A DNA stretch of 6,351 nt, taken from positions 1 through 6,351 of the forward strand of contig DDPN01000096.1 in NCBI GenBank assembly GCA_002342205.1. Direction: 5' to 3'. Shown here piece by piece: positions 1 to 5,839 of the stretch. How positions within the stretch are numbered: position 1 is the stretch's first letter; every line of letters starts with the position of its first letter. The notes beneath the pieces were generated by a model. It did no database searches and was not told the DNA's origin. It saw only the letters and a program-made list of their open reading frames with translations. This stretch comes from Chitinophagaceae bacterium UBA2467. GTDB lineage: Bacteria > Bacteroidota > Bacteroidia > Chitinophagales > Chitinophagaceae. Position numbers and translations under genes: made by a program.

Positions 1-48
1 GCACAGGGAAAATCCCCAAAGGGCAATTACCCCAACTATTTTTTTCAT
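1..48 (-). CDS. N-terminus of a probable exported protein (partial, runs off left edge)
   Basis: An open frame begins with ATG at 48-46 on the minus strand and stays open to the window edge. It encodes 16 residues, MKKIVGVIALWGFSLC: two lysines followed by an uninterrupted hydrophobic stretch, which is how a Sec signal peptide starts. The Cys at position 16 could be a lipobox cysteine or simply part of the hydrophobic core; the sequence ends too soon to tell. It follows the 166-residue membrane protein in the same direction after 45 bp, where I see no TAnnTTTG promoter box, so it may be the fourth gene of the gpmI operon. From family memory, relatives of that membrane protein often sit just before a TonB-dependent receptor gene in Chitinophagaceae, so such a receptor is my best guess. 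That identity is inference, not seen here. Confidence 0.55.
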   Translation of the reverse strand, partial: MKKIVGVIALWGFSLC

Positions 49-76
49 TTTACTTATTTAGGTTAACTACAATTAA

Positions 77-97
77 TTGAACTGCTTAAAAGTTCAA
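77..97 (-). repeat. 7-bp perfect inverted repeat over the stop codon of the 166-residue membrane protein
   Basis: TTGAACT (77-83) and AGTTCAA (91-97) form a perfect 7-bp stem with a 7-nt loop. The right arm contains the TGA stop (94-96, minus strand) of the upstream gene. On the minus-strand transcript the stem is followed by an AU-rich stretch but no clean U-run, and it is only moderately GC-rich. It could be a weak terminator, an intercistronic stem that adjusts expression of the following gene, or chance. Confidence 0.3.
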
Positions 98-594
98 CAT
101 TGGGGAGGGGGGCTAACCTGCTCAAGTAGAGGAGAGAGATAAAGTGTATGTCGTGGTAACGAAAAGTCAAAATTAGCTACCACTTGATTTTTTTCTGTTC
201 CCTTATTCTGTTCTGTGGAAAGTCCTAATAGGATGGAACACAAAAGTGAAAGTCGAAGTTGTTTACCTGTATTTTGTTGATGAAGTTGACCATTGATTTG
301 GTTGACGAGATTTGTTTCCTCTTCGTCAAACAGGCCATTAATGTGTGCAAATTCATTTGCGTAGGAAATTGATTTCACATCAAACAATCTTCCTTGCATT
401 ACTATTTCTTTTCCTTCTTTCACCCATTGAATGCTGCTAGTGGGCATAGCGAGAGTGATCAATTGACTTTTTTCAAGTCGCTCGTGCATTTCCCAAGTAA
501 TCCAGCGTTGTTGTACTAACGTGAAAAGCAAAAAAAGAGTAGGGAGAAGAAATACTCCAATTAATATCGCTGTTTTAAATTGTCGCAAGGACAT
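94..594 (-). CDS. Single-pass membrane protein of unknown function, 166 aa
   Basis: This appears to be a Bacteroidota-specific protein with no name I can assign. Residues about 9-28 form one strongly hydrophobic N-terminal segment (signal anchor or uncleaved signal). A charged stretch (WEMHERLEK, 34-42) follows, then a small domain containing WVKEGKEI (57-64), FDV (71-73) and GLFDEEE (87-93). The first part of this pattern, W-x-K-x-G-KEI then FD-(I/V)-KS, recurs in my memory of small membrane proteins in Chitinophagaceae. A second hydrophobic patch (about 113-124) is too short and broken to be a convincing membrane helix. The C-terminus ends SPPPQC. The gene starts 12 bp after the haem-binding protein gene and is followed by a probable exported protein, so an envelope role is likely, perhaps as accessory to an outer-membrane receptor (inference). 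No Shine-Dalgarno is visible at the ATG. Confidence 0.8.
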   Translation of the reverse strand: MSLRQFKTAILIGVFLLPTLFLLFTLVQQRWITWEMHERLEKSQLITLAMPTSSIQWVKEGKEIVMQGRLFDVKSISYANEFAHINGLFDEEETNLVNQINGQLHQQNTGKQLRLSLLCSILLGLSTEQNKGTEKNQVVANFDFSLPRHTLYLSPLLEQVSPPPQC

Positions 595-606
595 GGATCG
601 AATTAA

Positions 607-1143
607 TTACTTGCCTTTTTCTTCTTGCTCCTTCTTTTCTGTGGGTTGAGCTTCTTTGCGTTTGACCAGACTATCCATGGGATATTGCGCCTTCATGGAT
701 TCCATGATGGATTGCGCCCATCGAGTAAGGATAGCTCTTTCTTCGGGTGTAAGCTTGGCGTCGGTATGCGTCCAAGTATAAGAAGGCAATGGCATTTCTT
801 CTTCCTTTACCATTTCGATGGTCTCTTCCATTTTGTGATATTGATAGCGAAGAGAACGGCTAGTATATTCATCCAAATTGAGATGGCGCTTTCCATCTTT
901 TACATGATCTGCTAGCCACCAGGCAACGGGCTGAATATTGGAATACCATGGGTACTTTGTGTTGTTGCTATGACAGTCCATGCAGGCTTTGTCTAAAATA
1001 GTTTTGACCTCAACCGGCATCTCGTATTTGTTTGTGATTGCATTGGGTTGCGGTCCCTCTGCTATATTTTTTTCAGGTTTGATAAACTGAATCAGCACCA
1101 AGGCGCCCAATAAAGACCATCCAATTGTTTTCAAAGGTTTCAT
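607..1143 (-). CDS. Membrane-anchored haem-binding domain protein (Haem_bd type, CxxCH)
   Basis: This 178-residue protein has an N-terminal hydrophobic anchor (about residues 7-21), which places the rest in the periplasm. The single haem motif CMDCH lies at 54-58, within the block CxDCHSNNTKYPWYSNIQPVAWW that I recognise as typical of the Haem_bd family. The motif would bind haem c covalently through both cysteines, with the His as one axial ligand. The second ligand is not obvious; Met117 in EEEMPLPSY (114-122) is a candidate. LTPEERAILTRWAQ (131-144) resembles the C-terminal helix of class I c-type cytochromes. The last 20 or so residues are a Lys/Glu-rich low-complexity tail. The gene starts 10 bp after gpmI and precedes a membrane protein gene by 12 bp, indicating cotranscription. 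Electron transfer or redox sensing is plausible but its partner is unknown. Confidence 0.88.
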   Translation of the reverse strand: MKPLKTIGWSLLGALVLIQFIKPEKNIAEGPQPNAITNKYEMPVEVKTILDKACMDCHSNNTKYPWYSNIQPVAWWLADHVKDGKRHLNLDEYTSRSLRYQYHKMEETIEMVKEEEMPLPSYTWTHTDAKLTPEERAILTRWAQSIMESMKAQYPMDSLVKRKEAQPTEKKEQEEKGK

Positions 1144-1153
1144 GTCAACCGTT

Positions 1154-2680
1154 TTATGTTGTTAAAATAGTACCGGTCATTTCGGAAGGTACATCAATAT
1201 TCATTCGCTTCAGCAGGGTGGGAGCGATATCAGCTAGTTTGCCAGGTTTTAGTGTGGGATGCCAGTTTTTGTCAATGACAAAGAGAGGTACGGGGTTTAG
1301 TGTATGCGCGGTATTGGGTGTTCCATCTGGGTTGATGAGATAATCAGAATTACCGTGATCGGCTGTTAGAAATATCGTATAATCATGTTCCAGCGCTGCA
1401 GTTACCACTTGGGCTACACAATGATCAACGGTTTCGGCTGCTTTGATTGCGGCATTCCATACACCAGTATGTCCCACCATATCTGCATTTGCATAATTGA
1501 GACAAATAAAATCTGCGGTTTCGTTTTTGATTTCTGTTACTATCGCATCTGTAACTAGTTGCGCACTCATCTCAGGTTGCAAGTCGTACGTAGCAACTTT
1601 TGGAGAAGGAATCATGATACGTTTTTCCCCAGTAAAGGGCTTCTCTCTACCGCCACTAAAAAAGAAACTGACATGCGGATATTTTTCAGTTTCTGCAATT
1701 CTAATTTGGGTGCGATCCGCTTCTTCTAAAACCTGTCCCAATGTTTTATTTAGGTTATCCGTTTCAAAAATGACATGTACATTTTCAAATGTCTTGTCAT
1801 ACTCTGTCATGGTGGTATAGTGTAATGACAGTTTATGCATGTCTTGCTCTGGAAAATCACGTTGACTCAGGGCCTGCGTAATTTCTCTGCAACGATCGGT
1901 ACGAAAATTAAAACAGATAACTACATCTCCATTCTGAATCGTTGCAACGGGCGTGTTTGTTTCATTGACAAGAACAGTAGGCTGAATAAATTCGTCCGTG
2001 ATATTCTGCTTATAACTTTCTTCAATAGCCTTGGTGGCGTCTTTGACTACATGACCTTTGCCATTAACTAGTGCATCGTAGGCCAACTTGATTCTTTCCC
2101 ACCGGTTATCACGATCCATCGCATAATAACGTCCGCAAAGTGAGGCGACTTTTACAGGCTTATTCTCTAGATAACTCTGCAAGTCTTTTATAAAACCTAG
2201 TCCACTTTTTGGATCACAATCTCTTCCGTCTGTGAATGCATGGATGTAAACTTTGTTTAAATTTTTTGCAACACAACAGTCAATCAGTGCTTTTAAATGA
2301 TTTAAATGCGAGTGTACTCCACCGTCACTCACCAAGCCAATCAAATGGAGTGATTTATCTTGAGCTTTCGCTGTTTCAAGTGCGTTTTGCAGCGTTTTAT
2401 TTTGCTGAAAGGATTTTTCCCTGATTGCTACATTGATTCGTTGTAATTCTTGGTAAACAATTCGGCCAGCACCCAGATTTAAATGCCCCACTTCTGAATT
2501 ACCCATTTGTCCTTCGGGTAGTCCTACGGCTTCACCGCAGGTGGTTAATGTGGTATTAGGATATTGTTGATAGAGGCTATCGGTAAAAGGGGTATTTGCG
2601 GCGCGTATGGCATCTGAAGCGGGTACTTGTCCAATTCCCCAACCGTCCATGATGATTAACATTGTCTTTTGCGGCTTCAT
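1154..2680 (-). CDS. gpmI: 2,3-bisphosphoglycerate-independent phosphoglycerate mutase
   Basis: This cytoplasmic enzyme interconverts 3- and 2-phosphoglycerate in glycolysis and gluconeogenesis with two Mn ions and a phosphoserine intermediate. At 508 residues it matches the usual length of about 510, and it belongs to the alkaline phosphatase superfamily. All expected active-site residues are present. The catalytic serine is Ser62 in MGNSEVGH (59-66). Metal ligands are Asp12 (MDGWG), Asp400 and His404 (NADMVGH), Asp441 and His442 (ADHGN), and His459. The substrate-binding residues are His123 (DGGVHSH), Arg153 and Asp154 (DGRD), Arg184, Arg190, Arg260, Arg263 and Lys333. Their numbering runs parallel to the characterised Geobacillus enzyme with an offset of 0-3. 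It is the first gene of a minus-strand run ahead of the haem-binding protein, with its start 67 bp from the divergent DUF4783 gene. Confidence 0.98.
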   Translation of the reverse strand: MKPQKTMLIIMDGWGIGQVPASDAIRAANTPFTDSLYQQYPNTTLTTCGEAVGLPEGQMGNSEVGHLNLGAGRIVYQELQRINVAIREKSFQQNKTLQNALETAKAQDKSLHLIGLVSDGGVHSHLNHLKALIDCCVAKNLNKVYIHAFTDGRDCDPKSGLGFIKDLQSYLENKPVKVASLCGRYYAMDRDNRWERIKLAYDALVNGKGHVVKDATKAIEESYKQNITDEFIQPTVLVNETNTPVATIQNGDVVICFNFRTDRCREITQALSQRDFPEQDMHKLSLHYTTMTEYDKTFENVHVIFETDNLNKTLGQVLEEADRTQIRIAETEKYPHVSFFFSGGREKPFTGEKRIMIPSPKVATYDLQPEMSAQLVTDAIVTEIKNETADFICLNYANADMVGHTGVWNAAIKAAETVDHCVAQVVTAALEHDYTIFLTADHGNSDYLINPDGTPNTAHTLNPVPLFVIDKNWHPTLKPGKLADIAPTLLKRMNIDVPSEMTGTILTT

Positions 2681-2687
2681 ATGCTAG

Positions 2688-2718
2688 TATTGAGGAGTAA
2701 ATTTACATTCTATTTTTG
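2688..2718 (+). promoter_or_regulatory. Candidate promoter of the DUF4783-nadC-sui1-apaG operon
   Basis: TATTTTTG (2711-2718) fits the Bacteroidota -7 consensus TAnnTTTG exactly. TATTG at 2688-2692, 18 nt upstream, is an approximate -33 TTTG box. Transcription would begin around 2725, giving a leader of about 20 nt before the ATG at 2748. A second, weaker box (AATTTTTG, 2727-2734) lies nearer the start codon. It overlaps the gpmI promoter candidate, so the two directions may compete for polymerase. Confidence 0.5.
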
Positions 2719-2728
2719 GCCCTTCGAA
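2698..2728 (-). promoter_or_regulatory. Candidate promoter of the gpmI operon
   Basis: On the minus strand, TTCG (2728-2725), a 19-nt spacer and TAAATTTA (2705-2698) match the Bacteroidota promoter pattern TTTG-N19-TAnnTTTG at 3 of 4 and 7 of 8 positions. The transcript would start about 10 nt before the gpmI ATG. The -7 box lies inside a perfect 10-bp palindrome, GTAAATTTAC (2697-2706). Matches to so AT-rich a pattern are easy to obtain by chance. Confidence 0.35.
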
Positions 2729-2747
2729 TTTTTGTAACTTAGTCTGA

Positions 2748-3155
2748 ATGAAAAATTATCGATTTATTTTATGGCTGCTCCCGCTGTTATTTTTATCAGC
2801 TATTCGTTTGACAGCGGCTGTTAATCGTCAGGATGCGCTCGAAGCGGTGTTATCTGCACTTAAAACAGGCAATGCCTCTGATTTAGTTTTGCGTTTTGAA
2901 GAAACAGTGGAATTGACCTTGCCGGATCAGTCGGGTTCTAGCTCCAAACCACAGTGTCAAGCGCAGCTTTCCAAGTTTTTTGCTGCCAATCCAGTTTCAA
3001 CGTTTGAGTTGAAGCATAAAGGCAAATCACCCTCCGGGTCTTATGCGATTGGAACCTTGAAAACAGAGCAAGCTAGCTTTCGGGTGAATGTTTTTTTACG
3101 CGGCAAAGGAGGAAAGGAATTAGTGCGTGAATTGCGTATTCAAACAATGGATTGA
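2748..3155 (+). CDS. Small exported protein, DUF4783-like
   Basis: This 135-residue protein has a clear Sec signal peptide: MKNYR followed by a hydrophobic core (about residues 6-19), with likely cleavage near Ala23-Ala24. The mature part is about 110 residues. It begins with a helix-forming stretch (RQDALEAVLSALKTGNASDL, 27-46) and continues as alternating strands ending RVNVFLRGKGGKELVRELRIQTMD. That outline matches the DUF4783 family of Bacteroidota, whose members I recall as NTF2-like in shape; this family call rests on memory of the pattern. I see no catalytic motif, and its function is unknown. Its single Cys (Cys70) makes an internal disulfide impossible. It leads the operon, 17 bp upstream of the preferred nadC start. 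The pairing with nadC recurs in Bacteroidota, but a role in NAD metabolism is unlikely for a periplasmic protein. Confidence 0.82.
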   Translation: MKNYRFILWLLPLLFLSAIRLTAAVNRQDALEAVLSALKTGNASDLVLRFEETVELTLPDQSGSSSKPQCQAQLSKFFAANPVSTFELKHKGKSPSGSYAIGTLKTEQASFRVNVFLRGKGGKELVRELRIQTMD

Positions 3156-3172
3156 TTCAAACCAGTTCCCTC

Positions 3173-4033
3173 ATGAATCAAGCGTCATTACAACAGCTTA
3201 TTGAATCAGCCTTACAAGAAGATATAGGTGAAGGCGATCATAGCACGTTCGCCTGCATTTCTGCTACGGCAAGAGGAAAAGCAGTGTTAAAGATTAAGGA
3301 GGCTGGTATAATTGCGGGTATAGAAGTGGCTAAAAAAATTTTTCAATTTAAGGACCCTGCTGTCACATTTACTGCGCAATTACAAGATGGTGATCAAATG
3401 GTGGCTGGTGAGATTGCATTTGAAGTAGAAAGTTATGTGCCTACTATTTTGCAATGCGAACGCTTAGTATTGAATTGTATGCAACGGATGAGCGGCATTG
3501 CTACACTCACTCATACTTATGTACAGAAGCTAAAAGGGTACTCAACTAAAATTTTGGATACGCGAAAAACCACACCCAATTTTCGGTTGCTTGAAAAAGA
3601 GGCTGTGCGTATTGGTGGCGGAATCAATCATCGCTTTGGTCTGTATGATATGATTATGCTCAAGGATAATCATATTGATTTTTGTGGCGGCATAGAAAAA
3701 GCCATTGAGAAAACCTGGCAATATGTGCAAAGGGTAAAACCTGAATTGAAAATAGAAGTGGAGGCAAGAAGTTTAGAAGATGTTAAGAAAATAATAAGTG
3801 TTGGACGGGGTAAAGTATTTAGAATCCTCCTCGATAATTTTACACCGCAAGCCTTGGCCCAAGCAGTGTCAATGCTTAAAATGGAGGGTGGTTTTGAAAC
3901 AGAAGCAAGTGGAGGAATTAATTTAGAGAATATTGAATCCTATGCGCAGTCGGGAGTGGATTATGTGAGTGTTGGTGCATTGATACACCAGGCGCGCAGT
4001 GTGGATTTGAGTTTGAAAGCTGTTAATTTTTAA
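3173..4033 (+). CDS. nadC: Nicotinate-nucleotide pyrophosphorylase (quinolinate phosphoribosyltransferase)
   Basis: This cytoplasmic enzyme condenses quinolinate with PRPP to give nicotinic acid mononucleotide, CO2 and pyrophosphate, the entry step into the common NAD pathway. From the ATG at 3173 it is 286 residues, normal for the family. The N-terminal domain includes EDIGEGDHST (16-25) and the ERLVLNCMQRMSGIAT helix (96-111). The barrel domain carries DTRKTTPNFR (129-138), the glycine turn and GGINHRFGLYDMIMLKDNH (149-167, with Lys164 and His167), EVEARSLED (195-203), DNFTP (221-225), ASGGIN (245-250) and VSVGALIH (265-272), all typical active-site segments. A TTG at 3152 would add seven residues and overlap the upstream stop, but the family normally begins close to the LIxxALxEDIGxGD segment, so I prefer the ATG. 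Two bases separate its stop from the next ATG. Confidence 0.97.
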   Translation: MNQASLQQLIESALQEDIGEGDHSTFACISATARGKAVLKIKEAGIIAGIEVAKKIFQFKDPAVTFTAQLQDGDQMVAGEIAFEVESYVPTILQCERLVLNCMQRMSGIATLTHTYVQKLKGYSTKILDTRKTTPNFRLLEKEAVRIGGGINHRFGLYDMIMLKDNHIDFCGGIEKAIEKTWQYVQRVKPELKIEVEARSLEDVKKIISVGRGKVFRILLDNFTPQALAQAVSMLKMEGGFETEASGGINLENIESYAQSGVDYVSVGALIHQARSVDLSLKAVNF

Positions 4034-4035
4034 AA

Positions 4036-4380
4036 ATGTCTAAAAAGCAAAAAGGAGATATAAATGGATTTGTGTTTAGCACCGATCCTAATTTTTCATT
4101 TGAGCCAGAATCAGTGGAGGAACCCGATACCTTACCACCCGCCTCTCAGCAGCTTCGGTTGAAATTAGATACCAAGCAACGCGCGGGCAAAGCTGTGACG
4201 CTGGTCATGGGTTTTGTAGGTAAAACGGATGATCTGGAAGAACTAGGTAAAAAGCTTAAAAATCATTGCGGAACCGGTGGTTCTGTTAAAAGCGGGGAGA
4301 TAATAATTCAGGGAGATCATCGTCAAAAGCTTTCACAATATCTTTCTAAATTGGGTTATAAGGTTAAATTTGTGTCATGA
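4036..4380 (+). CDS. SUI1/eIF1-like translation factor (YciH family)
   Basis: This 114-residue protein is a bacterial homologue of eukaryotic eIF1. Residues 1-40 are a polar, probably flexible extension containing GFVFSTDPNF (11-20), a motif common in Bacteroidota members. The SUI1 domain fills about 40-114: KAVTLVMGFVGKTDDLEELGKKLKNHCG, then CGTGG (78-82), the strand EIIIQGDHR (88-96) and the closing helix and strand LSQYLSKLGYKVKFV. In E. coli, YciH influences initiation fidelity and is linked to repression of translation under stress; whether this copy does the same is inference. Its role in this operon is unclear. It starts 2 bp after nadC, and its TGA stop overlaps the apaG ATG by 4 bases (ATGA, 4377-4380), so translation of the two is probably coupled. 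Confidence 0.92.
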   Translation: MSKKQKGDINGFVFSTDPNFSFEPESVEEPDTLPPASQQLRLKLDTKQRAGKAVTLVMGFVGKTDDLEELGKKLKNHCGTGGSVKSGEIIIQGDHRQKLSQYLSKLGYKVKFVS

Positions 4381-4763
4381 CATCACTCATCACAGAGGGA
4401 GTTCAGGTTTCGGTAGAAACGTTTTACCAAGAGGATTATAGTAATCCTTTACAGGGTGAATATATGTTTGCTTATCGTGTTGAGATTGAAAATTATAATT
4501 CATTTCCCGTTCAATTACATCGTCGTCATTGGTTCATTTTTGATAGCAATGCGACGCGTCGTGAGGTAGAAGGAGAGGGAGTGGTTGGTGTTCAGCCTGT
4601 GATTTTACCGGGAGAAACCTATCGTTATGTTAGTGGCTGTAATCTGAAAACTGAAATCGGAAGAATGGTGGGTACTTATCAAATGGAAAATCTGAATACA
4701 CGTGAATTTTTCACGGTGCAGATACCTTCATTTGACATGGTTGTTCCGTACAAGAACAACTAA
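4377..4763 (+). CDS. apaG: ApaG (DUF525) family protein
   Basis: At 128 residues, this is the usual length of ApaG, a fibronectin type III-like beta-sandwich protein. Recognisable segments are the strand-rich start (EGVQVSVETFY, 7-17), YRVEIENYNSFPVQLHRRHWFI (33-54), the hallmark GEGVVG (66-71, pattern GxGxxG) followed by QPVILPGE, then YVSGCNL (84-90) and GRMVGTYQM (95-103). The biochemical function is not settled: names referring to Co/Mg efflux come from its linkage to apaH in enterobacteria, and no transport segment exists here. It is last in the plus-strand operon, coupled to the SUI1-like gene by a 4-base overlap. Its TAA (4761-4763) directly touches the TAA of the convergent gldB-like gene, so its transcript must end inside gldB antisense sequence. 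Confidence 0.95.
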   Translation: MTSLITEGVQVSVETFYQEDYSNPLQGEYMFAYRVEIENYNSFPVQLHRRHWFIFDSNATRREVEGEGVVGVQPVILPGETYRYVSGCNLKTEIGRMVGTYQMENLNTREFFTVQIPSFDMVVPYKNN

Positions 4764-5786
4764 TTACTTCGGTTTATATTTTGCTTTTTCCAGTATTTCT
4801 GCGGCAGGAGTATTCATGATGGCGGTGGGAGAAAGGCTTGAATTTTTTTCTGCAAACGTTTTTACAATACGCCAGCCAATCCATTGCCCAATATTACCCG
4901 GTGAATATTCCTGCGAAAGACCTTGTGTAAAGGGAGCCTCACCAATATAATTTTGAATCAGCACGGGATTGAGCGTTTGTAATTCTTCGGTACGAATAAG
5001 ATGCGACCAAATCTGTCCTTCATTTTCATTACACCATTCTAGTTGTGTTTGCGTAAACCCGGTGAGTAATGAGTCGCTGGTTGTAGGAAGTAATAGCTTG
5101 GTTAAATACCAATACTTTCCTTTTTCAATCATCTGTTCAATAAGAGGACGTTCTGCACTTTTGTCTGGGAATAAATCTTCGCTGATGGCCTTAATTACAT
5201 TGGGAACTATATAAGTCGGCGCAAATCTTCTGGAAAGATAATTGGGGTATAAATTTTGAATAGAAGGTGTTTGATAGGCAAAAAAGTTTTGCCCGGCAAA
5301 TTGTTGCAGTCCAATGGCTACTCCATCTTTAACCATCGCCACACCAGGAGCATCAAAAGGTCCTATGAAGAACCAGATATTCCCTGGATTGTAGGAAGGG
5401 AAATAATAAGCCAAGTGTTGGTAGGCTTTTTTAAGTTCTTGTTCTAGTTCACTCGTGTTTGCAAAAAGGGGTTGTAATGAATCGTAAATAGATCGATAGG
5501 CGCTGATAAAACTAGTAGTAGCTGTTAACGTAGAGGTGTCAGCAGGGTTACCATTTACACCAATTATATAGTTCATATAATCGGCATAAAACCCGGGGTA
5601 TCTTGATTGAAGTTGCGCAAGGCTTTTGGCCGGTTGCGTGGTGTCCAACGCAAAAAAGGCCTGATCAAAACGATTGATTGTGACGGTTACTGAAATATTG
5701 CTAACGTCTGGTCCCTTGTCAGAGGGGCTGCAGGCGTTAAAAAAGAGGGTCAAAACGGCCCCAATCAATAAAATAAAGCTGCGCAT
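4764..5786 (-). CDS. gldB: GldB-like lipoprotein
   Basis: From the ATG at 5786 this is a 340-residue lipoprotein. Its signal peptide MRSFILLIGAVLTLFFNAC has a hydrophobic core and a lipobox ending FNAC, making Cys19 the lipidated residue. The mature protein has INRFDQAFFALD (37-48), the YPGFYADYMNYIIGV region (63-77), FIGPFDAPGVAM (140-151), IEKGKYWYLTKLLLP (220-234), LEWCNENEGQIW (249-260) and SPGNIGQWIGWRIVKTF (295-311); the last three are the strongest GldB signatures. In Flavobacterium, GldB is an essential gliding/type IX secretion-associated lipoprotein. Many non-gliding Bacteroidota keep a homologue, so motility cannot be inferred here. The frame is open upstream to an ATG at 5891, but that start would overlap nadE by 52 bp and bury the signal peptide, so I reject it. 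It is transcribed away from nadE, a pairing I recall in other Bacteroidota. Confidence 0.9.
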   Translation of the reverse strand: MRSFILLIGAVLTLFFNACSPSDKGPDVSNISVTVTINRFDQAFFALDTTQPAKSLAQLQSRYPGFYADYMNYIIGVNGNPADTSTLTATTSFISAYRSIYDSLQPLFANTSELEQELKKAYQHLAYYFPSYNPGNIWFFIGPFDAPGVAMVKDGVAIGLQQFAGQNFFAYQTPSIQNLYPNYLSRRFAPTYIVPNVIKAISEDLFPDKSAERPLIEQMIEKGKYWYLTKLLLPTTSDSLLTGFTQTQLEWCNENEGQIWSHLIRTEELQTLNPVLIQNYIGEAPFTQGLSQEYSPGNIGQWIGWRIVKTFAEKNSSLSPTAIMNTPAAEILEKAKYKPK

Positions 5787-5794
5787 AGCGGAAT

Positions 5795-5821
5795 TGTTTT
5801 GTAAAGGTACGCTACAAAACA
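5795..5821. repeat. 9-bp perfect inverted repeat between gldB and nadE
   Basis: TGTTTTGTA (5795-5803) and TACAAAACA (5813-5821) are perfect inverted arms separated by 9 nt. The arm centres are 18 bp apart, close to two helical turns, which is the geometry expected of a site for a dimeric regulator. It overlaps the likely gldB -7 box and lies just upstream of the nadE -7 box. The core TTTTGTA occurs a third time at 5831-5837, and TTTTGTAAA is a direct repeat (5797-5805 and 5831-5839). The arms are AT-rich and resemble Bacteroidota promoter sequence, so duplicated promoter-like sequence is an alternative. Confidence 0.45.
5802..5809 (-). promoter_or_regulatory. Candidate -7 box of gldB
   Basis: On the minus strand TACCTTTA (5809-5802) matches TAnnTTTG at 7 of 8 positions and would give a leader of about 10 nt before the ATG at 5786. 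I find no good -33 TTTG box 19 nt upstream. It overlaps the left arm and loop of the inverted repeat, so a protein bound there would block it. Confidence 0.35.
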
Positions 5822-5827
5822 TTGGCT

Positions 5828-5835
5828 TACTTTTG
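5828..5835 (+). promoter_or_regulatory. Candidate -7 box of nadE, very close to the start codon
   Basis: TACTTTTG matches the Bacteroidota TAnnTTTG consensus exactly. It ends only 4 bases before the nadE ATG (5840), so transcription from it would begin at or within a few bases of the start codon, giving a leaderless or nearly leaderless mRNA. No TTTG is seen at the standard 19-nt spacing upstream; the nearest, at 5798-5801, would need a 26-nt spacer. Confidence 0.5.
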
Positions 5836-5839
5836 TAAA

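Noticed and set aside
49..93. Separate promoter for the exported protein at the left edge
   Set aside because: The minus-strand sequence holds no TAnnTTTG-like box at a suitable distance from the ATG at 48; readthrough from the upstream operon explains it as well.
625..915. Plus-strand open frame of 96 residues opposite the haem-binding protein
   Set aside because: It is antisense to a gene with a clear CxxCH family signature, and its translation shows no domain-like pattern.
1497..2071. Plus-strand open frames of 107 and 78 residues opposite gpmI
   Set aside because: Both lie inside a fully conserved gpmI and read as antisense shadows, with no signal peptide or motif.
3152..3172. nadC start at TTG 3152
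   Set aside because: The added residues (MIQTSSL) are not typical of the family, TTG is rare, and the ATG at 3173 gives the usual N-terminus and length.
4701..4715. CGTGAA-TTT-TTCACG hairpin near the end of apaG as a terminator for gldB
   Set aside because: The stem is perfect but only 6 bp with a 3-nt loop, lies in apaG coding sequence, and has no U-run after it on the minus-strand transcript.
4969..5447. Plus-strand open frames of 81 and 63 residues opposite gldB
   Set aside because: They are antisense to GldB signature regions and contain no recognisable features.
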